Translations under genes and position numbers: made by a program | Shown: in pieces, positions 24,595-33,265 of the stretch | How the letters are laid out: the number at the start of each line of letters is the position of its first letter | Numbering within the stretch: position 1 is the stretch's first letter | The notes under the pieces: generated by a model | The model's database searches: none | Told to the model about the DNA's origin: nothing | Seen by the model: the letters and a program-made list of their open reading frames with translations, nothing else | NCBI RefSeq assembly: GCF_042683405.1 | Contig: NZ_JBHUJS010000006.1 | Span: forward strand, 124,001-188,000 | Length of the DNA: 64,000 nt | From: Telluria sp042683405 | Lineage (GTDB): Bacteria > Pseudomonadota > Gammaproteobacteria > Burkholderiales > Burkholderiaceae_D | Direction of reading: 5' to 3'

Positions 24595-26019
24595 ATGGAA
24601 CGATTTGAAGTCGAAACGATCGACGAAGCGCCTGCGCTTGCCACGCTACCCGCGGGCGAGCGCGCGCTGTTTTTCGCGCTGGAGGCCGATCCGGCCGCGG
24701 CGCGCGACGCCGCGCGCGACTTCCTCGACCGCAAACTGGCCGAAGCGCAGACCCTTCCATCGGACATTCCGGACGACCTCTCCACCCTCGGCGGGTGGAT
24801 CGCCCAGCGCACCGACGACGTGGGCGAGCAGTACCGCGCCTACCTCGCCTCGCGCAAGGGCGGCGCGCCGCGCCTGTATTTCCCGACCCGGTCCGCGGCG
24901 CTGTCCTTCATCCGCCATGTCGCGCCCACCAAGCTGGTGGATGGCGCCTGGCTCTACGGCCTGCTGGAGCAGTGGGCCAATCCCGATTTCCATCCGCTGA
25001 TCCGCACCTACCTGGAAGAACTCGGTGACGGCATCCCGGACAAGAACCACGTGGTCATCTTCCGCAAGCTGCTGTCCACCCATGGCTGCGACCAGTGGCA
25101 GGACCTGCCCGACCACTATTTCGTGCAGGGCGCGATCCAGCTGGCCCTAGGCCACGACGCCAGGCGCTACCTGCCCGAAATCATCGGCTACAACCTCGGC
25201 TACGAGCAGCTGCCGCTGCACCTGCTGATCACTTCGTACGAACTGAACGAGCTGGGCATCGACCCGTACTACTTCACGCTCCACGTCACGGTGGACAATG
25301 CCGCCAACGGCCATGCGCAGAAGGCCGTGCAGGCGCTGCGCCAGCTGCTGCCGCTGGTGGGCGACCGCGCCGGCTTCCTGCAGCGCGTGCTGGACGGCTA
25401 CCGGCTGAACGACCTGGGCGCGGGCACCACCTCGGTGATCGCCTCGTTCGATATCGAGCGCGAGCTGTGCGCGATCCTGCAGGCGAAATCCGTGGTGGGC
25501 AAGAACATGCATTCGGACTACTGCCGGGTCGAGGGGCGTTCGGTCAATGACTGGCTGTCCGATCCGGCGCAGGTGCCGGGCTTTTTGCGGGCGATGGAGT
25601 CGTCCGGCTGGATCAAGCGCGGCGAGCCGGTCGAGAACAGCCGCTTCTGGGGCCTGGTGCACGGCGAGCGTGCCCAGATGTTCGGCGTGTTCTCCAGCTA
25701 CGAGCAGCAGGTGCTGCGCGACTGGATCGCCAGCCGCCCGGAAGCGCCTTCGCGCAGCTTCCGCGTGCAGCAGCGCAGCATGGAGGAGCTGGCCCCGCAC
25801 CGGCCGCGCAACGAGCGCATGCCGCGCAGCCTGCTGCGCCACCATGCGCAGGAAGCGGAACACAAGAACGAACTGCACCTGCTCGAAGAGCGCGTGGCGT
25901 CGGCCGGCAGCAAGGCCGACATCATGGCCATCCTCCTGCCTTTGCTGGCCCCGTCCACGCACCACACGGCGGCCGGCCTGATGGCCACGCGCATGTTCTC
26001 GCGGCTGCTCGAGGCCTAA
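24595..26019 (+). CDS. Iron-containing redox enzyme family protein (haem-oxygenase-like diiron fold), cyanophycin-linked
   Basis: The 474-residue protein resembles the haem-oxygenase-like diiron oxidase group (Haem_oxygenase_2/HDO), which includes N-oxygenases and C-C or C-N bond-cleaving enzymes. Candidate metal ligands lie on successive helices: E125 in YGLLEQWAN, E142 and H153 around EELGDGIPDKNHVV, E195 or E204 in EIIGYNLGYEQLPLH, and D234 with H240 in VTVDNAANGHAQKA. The region after about residue 330 is a separate C-terminal extension with several His residues near 402-423. The gene is first in the rightward cyanophycin arm, 6 bp before a cyanophycinase, with the arm promoter just upstream. 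A role on arginine, aspartate or the Asp-Arg dipeptide is an inference from position. The substrate is unknown. Confidence 0.72.
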   Translation: MERFEVETIDEAPALATLPAGERALFFALEADPAAARDAARDFLDRKLAEAQTLPSDIPDDLSTLGGWIAQRTDDVGEQYRAYLASRKGGAPRLYFPTRSAALSFIRHVAPTKLVDGAWLYGLLEQWANPDFHPLIRTYLEELGDGIPDKNHVVIFRKLLSTHGCDQWQDLPDHYFVQGAIQLALGHDARRYLPEIIGYNLGYEQLPLHLLITSYELNELGIDPYYFTLHVTVDNAANGHAQKAVQALRQLLPLVGDRAGFLQRVLDGYRLNDLGAGTTSVIASFDIERELCAILQAKSVVGKNMHSDYCRVEGRSVNDWLSDPAQVPGFLRAMESSGWIKRGEPVENSRFWGLVHGERAQMFGVFSSYEQQVLRDWIASRPEAPSRSFRVQQRSMEELAPHRPRNERMPRSLLRHHAQEAEHKNELHLLEERVASAGSKADIMAILLPLLAPSTHHTAAGLMATRMFSRLLEA

Positions 26020-26025
26020 GCCCCC

Positions 26026-26892
26026 ATGGAAAAGGAACAGGACGCATCCCACGGCCACCTGGTGATCGTGGGAGGCAGCGAGGATCGCGAGGACGACAAG
26101 CCGATCCTGTCGCGCTTCATTGAACTGTCCGGCGGGCGCGATTGCAGCATCGCCGTGATCACGGCCGCCTCCAGCATCCCGCGCGACGTCTGGCCCGTGT
26201 ACGAGCGGGCCTTTGCCGACCTGGGCGTGACGAACATGCTGCCGGTGCACCTGTCCACCCGCGCCCAGGCCAATGACAAGGGCCTGGCGGAGACGGTGGG
26301 GCAGGCGAGCGGCATCTTCATGACGGGCGGCGACCAGCGCCGCCTGCTCGCCACCATCGGCGGCACGGAACTGGATGCGGCCATGCACAAGGCGCTGAAG
26401 CTGCGCGGCGCCTGCATCGGCGGCACCAGCGCGGGCGCTTCGGCCATGTCCGGCCACATGCTGGCGGCGGGCGCCGTCGGCCTGCACCCGGAACTGGGAT
26501 CGGTGCACCTGGCGGCGGGACTGGGCTTTGTGCAGCGCGTGGTGATCGACCAGCACTTCTCCGAGCGGCACCGCCTGTCGCGCCTGTTGACGGTGGTGGC
26601 GCAGAACCCCTACCTGCAAGGCATCGGCATCGACGAGAACACGGCGCTGGTGATCGAGCGAGGCGGCGGCATCGAGGTGCTGGGCGCCGGCGCCGTCACC
26701 ATCGTGGACGGCCGCAACATGATTTCCAACGTGGCCGACGCCGAGGACCGCTCCTGCCCGCAACTGGTCGACGTGCGCCTGCACCTGCTGCCTGCCGGCA
26801 CCCGCTTCCAGGCCGGCGGGGAGGGAAGCGACGTGCCGCAGCCGCTCGAAGACGTCTTCCGCAACCTGATCCGAAGGAACCCGATCTCATGA
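26026..26892 (+). CDS. cphB: Cyanophycinase, intracellular (copy 1)
   Basis: Cyanophycinase hydrolyses cyanophycin, the Asp-backbone/Arg-side-chain polymer, to beta-Asp-Arg dipeptides. The 288-residue protein shows the serine-peptidase fold of the family: GHLVIVGGSEDRE at the start, FMTGGDQRRLL around 98-108, the nucleophile Ser135 in GGTSAGASAMSGHM, and DQHFSERHRLSRL near 175-187. There is no signal peptide, so it acts in the cytoplasm. It starts 6 bp after the diiron gene and its stop overlaps the shortened synthetase start (ATGA), so all three are co-expressed. A second cyanophycinase at 32396-33265 is clearly related along its full length. Confidence 0.93.
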   Translation: MEKEQDASHGHLVIVGGSEDREDDKPILSRFIELSGGRDCSIAVITAASSIPRDVWPVYERAFADLGVTNMLPVHLSTRAQANDKGLAETVGQASGIFMTGGDQRRLLATIGGTELDAAMHKALKLRGACIGGTSAGASAMSGHMLAAGAVGLHPELGSVHLAAGLGFVQRVVIDQHFSERHRLSRLLTVVAQNPYLQGIGIDENTALVIERGGGIEVLGAGAVTIVDGRNMISNVADAEDRSCPQLVDVRLHLLPAGTRFQAGGEGSDVPQPLEDVFRNLIRRNPIS

Positions 26893-28589
26893 AACTGATC
26901 GAGCTGCGCTTCCTGCGCGGCCCCAACCTGTACGCATCCACCCCCTGCATGCTCGCGCTGGTCGATACCATGGCCGGTCCGGCGCACGCCCGCGCGTCCG
27001 CCGAGTCGGTACAGCGCTTGATCGGCGAACTGCAGTCGCTGGCCGGCGTGCCGGCGCCGCTGGGATGCGTGCGCCAGGTGGCGGGACGCGAGCAGCAATT
27101 CAGGATCGTGTGCGGTTTCCAGGACGAGGAAGTGGCGGAACGGGCGCTCGACATCGCGCTGGAGCTGGCGCAGGCGGGCCAGGACGGACCGCTGGCCCTG
27201 CATGGAGAGCTGCTGGCGGCGATTGCCGCGCGCAACCGGCGCGCGCCCGGTATCGCCACGGCGATCGCGCAGGCGCGCATCCGCCATATCCCCGTGATCG
27301 AACTGCAGGGCGGCGAGGTGCAGTTTGGCTGGGGGCGCCAGCAGGCGAGGGCGGCGCGCGACGATGTGCAGGCCTGCCTGCCGGGCGGCGATGGCCGCAT
27401 CCCCATCATTGCGGTCACCGGCACGAATGGCAAGACCACGACCACGCTGCTGATTGCCCACGCCGCGCGCATGGCCGGCCGCACGACGGGCGTGACCACG
27501 ACCGAAGGCGTATTCATCGACGGCGAACGCATCGTGCAGGGTGACTGCACGGGGTACTGGTCGGCGATGGACGTGCTCACCTCGCGCACGGTGGACTTCG
27601 CAGTGCTGGAGACGGCGCGCGGCGGCATCCTCAAGCGCGGGCTGGCATTCGACCGCTGCGACGTGAGCGTGGTGCTGAACATCTCGGCCGACCACCTGGG
27701 CCTGGAGGGCGTCGACACGATCGAGGACCTGTCTGAGGTGAAGGGCGTGGTGGCGCGCTCGGCCTCGCGCGCCACCGTGCTCAATGCCGAGGACCCGCAG
27801 TGCGTCGCGATGGCTGCACGCGTGGCGCGGGGCGTGGAAATCATCTACTTCTCGATGGACCCGGACAACGCGGTCCTGCTGCGCCACCTGGACCTGGGCG
27901 GGCGCGCCGTGTACCTGGACGACCGCTCTCTGGTGGTGGCCGATGGAACGCTGCACGAGGAGCTGCTGCGAGTCGAACAGATGCCGGTGACGCTGGACGG
28001 GCGTGCCCGCTACAACATCGCCAATGCGCTGGCCGCCGCTGCCGCGCTGATGGGCGCAGGCTTTGCCAAGCCGGACATCGCCGGAGGCCTGTCGACCTTT
28101 GTTTCGGACGGACGCAGCAATCCCTTGCGCACCAATGTCTTCGATGTGAGGGGCGTGACGGTGGTGGTGGACTATGCCCACAACACGGCAGCCTACGCCG
28201 CGCTGGCGGCGATGGCGCGTGCGCTCGCGCGGGGCAAGCTGGTGGGCATCGTCACCGCGCCGGGCGACCGGCGCGACCGCGACCTGGAGGACATCGGCGC
28301 CACATGCGCACGCGACTTCGACCAGATCGTCGTGTACGAATCCCAAAGCCGCGGGCGCGCGATGGGCGGCACCGTGGAAGTGCTGGTGCGCGGAGCGCGC
28401 GCGGGCGGCGGGAAAGCCGTCATCCATGAGGAGTGGATCGATATCCATGCGATCCGGCGCGGCCTGGCGCTGTGCGTGCCTGGCGACGTCATGGTGTTCG
28501 CCTGCGGGACCAGCCTGGCCACGTTCGTGGAAGCCCTGCGCCTGCCCGATCCGGCCGCCGCCGAGCGCATCGCCGCCTCCATCGCCTGA
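26889..28589 (+). CDS. Shortened cyanophycin synthetase homologue lacking the ATP-grasp domain (CphA')
   Basis: The 566-residue protein begins like CphA (MKLIELRFLRGPNLYASTPC) but passes straight from a reduced N-terminal domain (1-165) to the Mur-ligase-like domain. The P-loop GTNGKTTTT lies at 178-186, against 488-496 in the full-length CphA of the other arm. The missing part, about 310 residues, is mainly the ATP-grasp domain that adds aspartate. The HxxEH motif of the CphA N-domain is also gone. The Mur domain keeps the family motifs (LETARGGILKRGL, VVLNISADHLG, RYNIANALAAAAAL, SDGRSNPLRTNVFD, VVDYAHN). By known domain roles it could at most ligate arginine. It differs from cyanobacterial CphA2, which instead keeps the ATP-grasp part. 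Confidence 0.85.
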   Translation: MKLIELRFLRGPNLYASTPCMLALVDTMAGPAHARASAESVQRLIGELQSLAGVPAPLGCVRQVAGREQQFRIVCGFQDEEVAERALDIALELAQAGQDGPLALHGELLAAIAARNRRAPGIATAIAQARIRHIPVIELQGGEVQFGWGRQQARAARDDVQACLPGGDGRIPIIAVTGTNGKTTTTLLIAHAARMAGRTTGVTTTEGVFIDGERIVQGDCTGYWSAMDVLTSRTVDFAVLETARGGILKRGLAFDRCDVSVVLNISADHLGLEGVDTIEDLSEVKGVVARSASRATVLNAEDPQCVAMAARVARGVEIIYFSMDPDNAVLLRHLDLGGRAVYLDDRSLVVADGTLHEELLRVEQMPVTLDGRARYNIANALAAAAALMGAGFAKPDIAGGLSTFVSDGRSNPLRTNVFDVRGVTVVVDYAHNTAAYAALAAMARALARGKLVGIVTAPGDRRDRDLEDIGATCARDFDQIVVYESQSRGRAMGGTVEVLVRGARAGGGKAVIHEEWIDIHAIRRGLALCVPGDVMVFACGTSLATFVEALRLPDPAAAERIAASIA

Positions 28590-28622
28590 TTCCAGGCTCC
28601 CGGGTACAGTCCCCGTTCGGGT

Positions 28623-29732
28623 TCAGCGGCTGCGCATGGGCAGGGTACGCACCTGCTGCAGGCCGGCCGCAACCGGGTCCGGCTGCATGACCACCGTGGT
28701 GGCCGCCGGCGTCATGGTCACCCCCAGCTCATCGAACACCTTGCGCGCCCCTAGCAGGATCGCCTGCTGGGTATCCATGAACCGCGCATAGGCGGGGTCG
28801 AGCATGTAGTACACCAGCTCGAACTCGATCCAGTTCAGGTCCAGCGTCTTCAGGTGCGCGCGGTCGAAGCGCACCTGCTTCTGCCGCTCGACGACCTCGC
28901 GCAGCGCGGCCGGCACCTGTTCGGCCAGCTCGAGCGGCGTGCCCGGATTGAGCCGCAGCGAAAACTGCACCCGGCGCTCCCTCATGCGCTTGTAGTTGCG
29001 CACCGTATTCTTCAGCAGCTCGGCGTTGGCGATCACCACCTGCTCGCCGCTGTCAGCGCGCACGCGCGTGGTCTTCAGGCCGACATGCTCCACCGTCCCG
29101 GAGAAGTCGGACACCGCGATGTAGTCGCCCACCTCGAATGGCTTGTCCACGGCAATCGAGAGCGAGGCGAACAGGTCGCCCAGGATGTTCTGCACAGCCA
29201 GCGCGATCGCGATGCCGCCGATGCCCAGGCTGGCGATGAAGGTGGTGACGTTGATGCCCAGGTTCGACAGCATCGCCAGGAAGAAGATGATCCACAGGCT
29301 GGTCTTGAGCGCCCAGATGGTGAGCGTCTGCGCCACGCTGGCCGGCGAGTCCGGCGACCGGGTGCGGCGGCGGAAGTAGCGCCGCGCCGAGAAATCGATC
29401 GCATGCGACACGTACATGGCCAGCTGCGCGCCCAGCGCGATGAACCACAGGTTGCGCACCCGCGCGTCCCAGGGCACGGGCAGCTCCAGCATGGACACGC
29501 CGATCAGGACCGAAGTGGCGATGACGGCGGCATTGCTGGTGCGGGCCAGCGTTGCCTTGATCAGCTGCGCGGCGGGACGGTCGGCCTTGCGGTCCTCGAG
29601 CTTGCACAGCCGCCTGCGCACCAGCGCAAGCAGCGTGTGGATGACGATGAAGCTGAGGATGGCGACGCCCAGCGCGAACGCCGCATTGGCCGGGTGGATT
29701 TCAATATTCTCGAAGTATTTTTCGATTTCCAA
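28623..29732 (-). CDS. Small-conductance mechanosensitive channel, MscS family
   Basis: The 369-residue inner-membrane protein has about five TM segments. The last carries the MscS pore helix pattern FIASLGIGGIAIALAVQNIL, followed by the beta domain with DKPFEVGDYIAVSDFSGTVEHVGLKTTRVR and a C-terminal alpha-beta domain. MscS channels release solutes on osmotic downshock. It lies 24 bp after the cphA stop with a strong AAGGAGG site, so it is probably the last gene of the leftward cyanophycin arm. Rapid breakdown of cyanophycin releases many osmolytes, which offers a rationale for the linkage; that is inference. It ends convergently with the shortened synthetase gene, 33 bp away. Confidence 0.9.
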   Translation of the reverse strand: MEIEKYFENIEIHPANAAFALGVAILSFIVIHTLLALVRRRLCKLEDRKADRPAAQLIKATLARTSNAAVIATSVLIGVSMLELPVPWDARVRNLWFIALGAQLAMYVSHAIDFSARRYFRRRTRSPDSPASVAQTLTIWALKTSLWIIFFLAMLSNLGINVTTFIASLGIGGIAIALAVQNILGDLFASLSIAVDKPFEVGDYIAVSDFSGTVEHVGLKTTRVRADSGEQVVIANAELLKNTVRNYKRMRERRVQFSLRLNPGTPLELAEQVPAALREVVERQKQVRFDRAHLKTLDLNWIEFELVYYMLDPAYARFMDTQQAILLGARKVFDELGVTMTPAATTVVMQPDPVAAGLQQVRTLPMRSR

Positions 29733-29756
29733 ACGGGCCTCCTTCCGGCGCGTTGA

Positions 29757-32393
29757 TCAAGTTGTCGTCTCGACGGTGAGGCGTTCCGCGATCTCCGGCG
29801 AATCCGGACGCACCGCCTCGATCAGTTCCGACAGCGAGGAGCCGCAGCCGAATACCAGCACATCGCCCGGCTGGCACAGGGACAGGCCGTAGCGGATCGC
29901 CTCGTGCACGTCGAGGCGGCAGTGCAGGTTGTCGGGCTGGATGATGCTGCGGCGCGCGCCGGACATGATCATGGCGGCGGTCTCGCCATCGGGACGGCCG
30001 CGGTTCTCGGTCTCGTACACCACCATCTCGTCGAAGCCGGCCGCGCAGGTCATGCCGATCGTGACCAGGTCCTGGTCGCGCCGGTCGCCCGGGGCCGCGA
30101 CCACGCCGACCAGCTGGCCGGCGGTCATGGTGCGGGCGGTTTCGGCCAGCGCCGCGTAGGCGGCAGGGTTGTGGGCATAGTCGACGATCACGGTCACGCC
30201 TTTTACGTCGAACACGTTCGAGCGCAGCGGATTGTGGCGGCCGTCGGAGACGAAGTCGCACAGGCCGCGTTCGATCGCATGGACTTCGAAGCCCGCCGCG
30301 AACAGGGCTGCCGCGGCGGCGAGCGCGTTGGCGATGTTGTAGCGCGCATGGCCGTGCAGGGTCACCGGCATGGTGCGCACGTCGAGCAGCGCATGATGGC
30401 GCTGTCCGTCCGCGTACACCAGCGAGTTGTCCTGCAGGTAGGCGGCGCGGCCCCCGCGCTCGAGGTGGCGCAGCAGGACCGGATTGTCCGGGTCGAGCGA
30501 AAAGTACAGGATCTCCACGCCGTCGCGCAGTTCCTTGCCGATCGCGACGCAGTGGTCATCCTCGGCGTTGAGCACCACCGCGCGGCTGGCCGATGCGGCC
30601 ACCACGCCTTTCACGCGCGCCAGCTGCTCGATGGTGTCCACCCCGTCCATGCCCAGGTGGTCCTCCGAAATATTCAGCACGATGGCCACGTCGCAGCGGT
30701 CGAAGCCCAGGCCGCGCTTGAGGATGCCGCCGCGGGCGGTCTCCAGCACCGCGAATTCGACTTCCGGCGACGCCAGCACGGCGCGCGCGGAGTGGTAGCC
30801 GGTGCAGTCGCCTTCGCTGATCATCTCGCCGTTGATGTAGACCCCCGAGGTGGTGGTGACGCCGGTGCACATGCCGGCCATGCGGCCCACGTGCGCCGCC
30901 AGCAGGGTGGTGGTGGTCTTGCCGTTGGTGCCCGTCACCGCGATGGTGGGAATGCGTCCGTTGCCGGTGCCGAACAGCGATTCGACGATCGCCGCCGCCG
31001 CGTCGCGCGGGGTGCCGCTGCTCGGGTAATGGTGCATGCGGATGCCTGGCGCGGCATTCACTTCGATCACGCCGCCGCCCTGGGCCGCCAGCGGCCTGGA
31101 GATGTCCTCGCAGATGATGTCGATGCCGGCCACGTCCAGCCCGATGGTGCGCGCGGCGCGGATGCACAGCGCGCGGGTCGATGGCGGCAGCAGGTCGGTC
31201 ACGTCCTCCGCGGTGCCGCCGGTGGACAGGTTCGCATTGCCGCGCAGTGCGACAGTCACGCCGGCAGGGGGCACGTCGTCCAGTTCGAATCCCTGCCTGC
31301 GCGCTTCCTGCACCGCCAGATCGTCCAGCGGAATCCTGGTCAGCACGTTGGTGTGGCCCGCGCCGCGCGCGGGATTCCTGTTTTCGATCTCGACCAGTTC
31401 GCGGATCGTGTTCCTGCCATCACCCGTGACCGAAGGCGGACGGCGCCACGAGGCGGCGGCCACCTTGTTCCCGGCCACCAGCACGCGGTAGTCGCAGCCG
31501 CGCAGGTAGCGCTCCACGATGACGTAGCGGCTGTAGCGGCGCGCGTTCTCGAAGGCCGCCTGGACTTCCACCGGCGAATTGCAGGTGGTGGTCACGCCCT
31601 TGCCCTGGTTGGCGTCGAGCGGCTTGATGGTGACGGGACCCGGCAGGCGGCGCGCGACGCGCAGCGCATCGGCCAGTTCGGTCACGGTTTCGCCTTCGGG
31701 GACCGGCACGCCGGCCTGCTGCAGCAAGGTCTTGGTCAGCTGCTTGTCGCTGGCAATCGTCACCGAGATGCTGTTGGTGCCGCTCGTGGTGGTGGCCTGG
31801 ATGCGGCGCTGCTTCGCGCCCCAGCCCAGCTGGAACATGTTGGCGTCCTCGGTGATGCGCTGGCACGGAATGCCGCGCTTGCGCGCCGCTTCCAGCACCG
31901 CGGCGGTGCTGGTGCCGATCGCGCAGCGCTCGGCCAGGCGCTTCAGTTCCGCCATGCGGGCAGGCAGGTCGAACTCGCGGCCGGCAGCCAGCGCGCGGAT
32001 CAGGTCGAGCGCAATGTCGAATGCCATTGCCACCACCTTTTCCGATTTGTACGCGCAGACCACGCGGTACAGCCCGGGCTTGCCGCGCACTTCGCGCGCG
32101 CGGCCATAGCCCACTTCGTTCCCGGCCAGGCACTGCAGCTCCAACGTCAGGTGTTCGGCGATGTGCGCCATGTAGGTGCCCTCGCGCAGCCGTTCGATGA
32201 AGCCGCCGGCGTGGCCAACCGAGCAGCGGTGCTCGTACAGCGACGGGATCAGGGCGATCAGCCGGTCGGTAAATCCGTCAATGTGGGTCGAGGCGACATC
32301 ATGCAGCGATTCGAGATCGACGATCGCCAGCATGCATGGCTTGTTCGCGTACAGGTTCGGGCCACGCAGGAAGCGTTGTTCAACAATTTTCAT
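29757..32393 (-). CDS. cphA: Cyanophycin synthetase CphA (full length)
   Basis: CphA polymerises aspartate and arginine into cyanophycin using ATP. The 878-residue protein has all three domains. The N-domain (1-160) has MKIVEQRFLRGPNLYANKPC and an HxxEH at 77-81. The ATP-grasp G-domain (about 200-470) has PVTIKPLDANQGKGVTT, VIVERYLRGCDYRVLVAG and GVIEVNAAPGIRMHHYPS. The Mur-ligase-like M-domain (from about 480) has P-loop GTNGKTTTT at 488-496, LETARGGILKRGLGFDRCD, SDGRHNPLRSNVFD and VIVDYAHNPAAY. The length matches bacterial CphA1. The HxxEH lies in the region linked to the reported cryptic peptidase activity of some CphA1 N-domains (recalled). It starts 2 bp after the cyanophycinase stop, so it is translationally coupled. 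Confidence 0.97.
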   Translation of the reverse strand: MKIVEQRFLRGPNLYANKPCMLAIVDLESLHDVASTHIDGFTDRLIALIPSLYEHRCSVGHAGGFIERLREGTYMAHIAEHLTLELQCLAGNEVGYGRAREVRGKPGLYRVVCAYKSEKVVAMAFDIALDLIRALAAGREFDLPARMAELKRLAERCAIGTSTAAVLEAARKRGIPCQRITEDANMFQLGWGAKQRRIQATTTSGTNSISVTIASDKQLTKTLLQQAGVPVPEGETVTELADALRVARRLPGPVTIKPLDANQGKGVTTTCNSPVEVQAAFENARRYSRYVIVERYLRGCDYRVLVAGNKVAAASWRRPPSVTGDGRNTIRELVEIENRNPARGAGHTNVLTRIPLDDLAVQEARRQGFELDDVPPAGVTVALRGNANLSTGGTAEDVTDLLPPSTRALCIRAARTIGLDVAGIDIICEDISRPLAAQGGGVIEVNAAPGIRMHHYPSSGTPRDAAAAIVESLFGTGNGRIPTIAVTGTNGKTTTTLLAAHVGRMAGMCTGVTTTSGVYINGEMISEGDCTGYHSARAVLASPEVEFAVLETARGGILKRGLGFDRCDVAIVLNISEDHLGMDGVDTIEQLARVKGVVAASASRAVVLNAEDDHCVAIGKELRDGVEILYFSLDPDNPVLLRHLERGGRAAYLQDNSLVYADGQRHHALLDVRTMPVTLHGHARYNIANALAAAAALFAAGFEVHAIERGLCDFVSDGRHNPLRSNVFDVKGVTVIVDYAHNPAAYAALAETARTMTAGQLVGVVAAPGDRRDQDLVTIGMTCAAGFDEMVVYETENRGRPDGETAAMIMSGARRSIIQPDNLHCRLDVHEAIRYGLSLCQPGDVLVFGCGSSLSELIEAVRPDSPEIAERLTVETTT

Positions 32394-32395
32394 GG

Positions 32396-33265
32396 TCAGG
32401 AAATCCGTTTTGTTACGTTGTTCAGGAATTCGGCGACGGGAACGGGGACTGCGCTGTCCTGTTCGCGCTCGCCAGTCAGGGCGTAGTGGGTGCCGGAGGG
32501 CAGAAGGTGCAGGCGCACGTCGAGGATTTCGGGGCACTCCTCTTCGCGCACTTCGGCGATATCGGAGATCATCTGGCGGCAGTCGACGATGGTGACCGTG
32601 CCGCAGCCGACCACCTCGAGGCCGGTGCCTTGCCCGATCACGAGCGCGGTGTCCTCGTCGATGCCGACGCCCATCAGGTAGGGGTTCTGCGCGATCACCG
32701 TTAGCAGGCGCGGCAGGCGGCCGCGCTCGGAGAAGTGCTGGTCGATGATCACTTTCTGGACCAGCCCGAAGCCCGCGCCAAGCTTGACCGCGCCTTTCTC
32801 ATGCTGGCCCAGGCCCGTTGCCGACGCGAGCATGTGGCCGGACATCGCCGACGCGCCCGCGCTGGTGCCCGCAATGCACACGCCACGCTGGCAGTAGGCC
32901 TCGTGCATGGCAGAGTCGATCGCGGTGCCGCCGAGGATCGACAGCAGGCGGCGCTGGTCCCCGCCGGTCATGAAGATGCCTTGTGCGGCAGCCACCTTGC
33001 GTACAACGTCCGGGTTGTTCGCGTGTTCGCGCGACTCGATGTGGAGATGCTCGCGGTTCCTGGCGCCGAGGTCGGAGAATGCGTCGTCGTACACCTTCCA
33101 CATCTCGTCCGGCTCGCCGCTGGCGGCGGTGATCACGACAATCTTCGCGTCCGTGCCGCCGGCCAGTTCCATGAAGCGGGTCAGCACGGCCTTGTCGCCC
33201 TCGCGGTCTTCGTGGCCCCCGATGATGACCAGGTGGCCAAGCTTTCTTTCGCTATCCCGGGTCAT
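32396..33265 (-). CDS. cphB: Cyanophycinase, intracellular (copy 2)
   Basis: The 289-residue protein has the same signatures as copy 1: GHLVIIGGHEDRE, FMTGGDQRRLL, Ser135 in AGTSAGASAMSGHM and IIDQHFSERGRLPRLL. The two copies align almost without gaps over the first 240 residues. I start it at ATG 33263-33265, which overlaps the stop of the upstream 92-residue gene (ATGA). No signal peptide is present, so both cyanophycinases should be cytoplasmic. Possible reasons for keeping two are different regulation, oligomer pairing or preference for different polymer forms; the sequence does not decide. Confidence 0.93.
   Translation of the reverse strand: MTRDSERKLGHLVIIGGHEDREGDKAVLTRFMELAGGTDAKIVVITAASGEPDEMWKVYDDAFSDLGARNREHLHIESREHANNPDVVRKVAAAQGIFMTGGDQRRLLSILGGTAIDSAMHEAYCQRGVCIAGTSAGASAMSGHMLASATGLGQHEKGAVKLGAGFGLVQKVIIDQHFSERGRLPRLLTVIAQNPYLMGVGIDEDTALVIGQGTGLEVVGCGTVTIVDCRQMISDIAEVREEECPEILDVRLHLLPSGTHYALTGEREQDSAVPVPVAEFLNNVTKRIS

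Noticed and set aside
26889..28589. The shortened synthetase as a cyanobacterial-type CphA2.
   Set aside because: CphA2 keeps the ATP-grasp region and has a reduced Mur part; here the ATP-grasp region is missing and the Mur part is complete.
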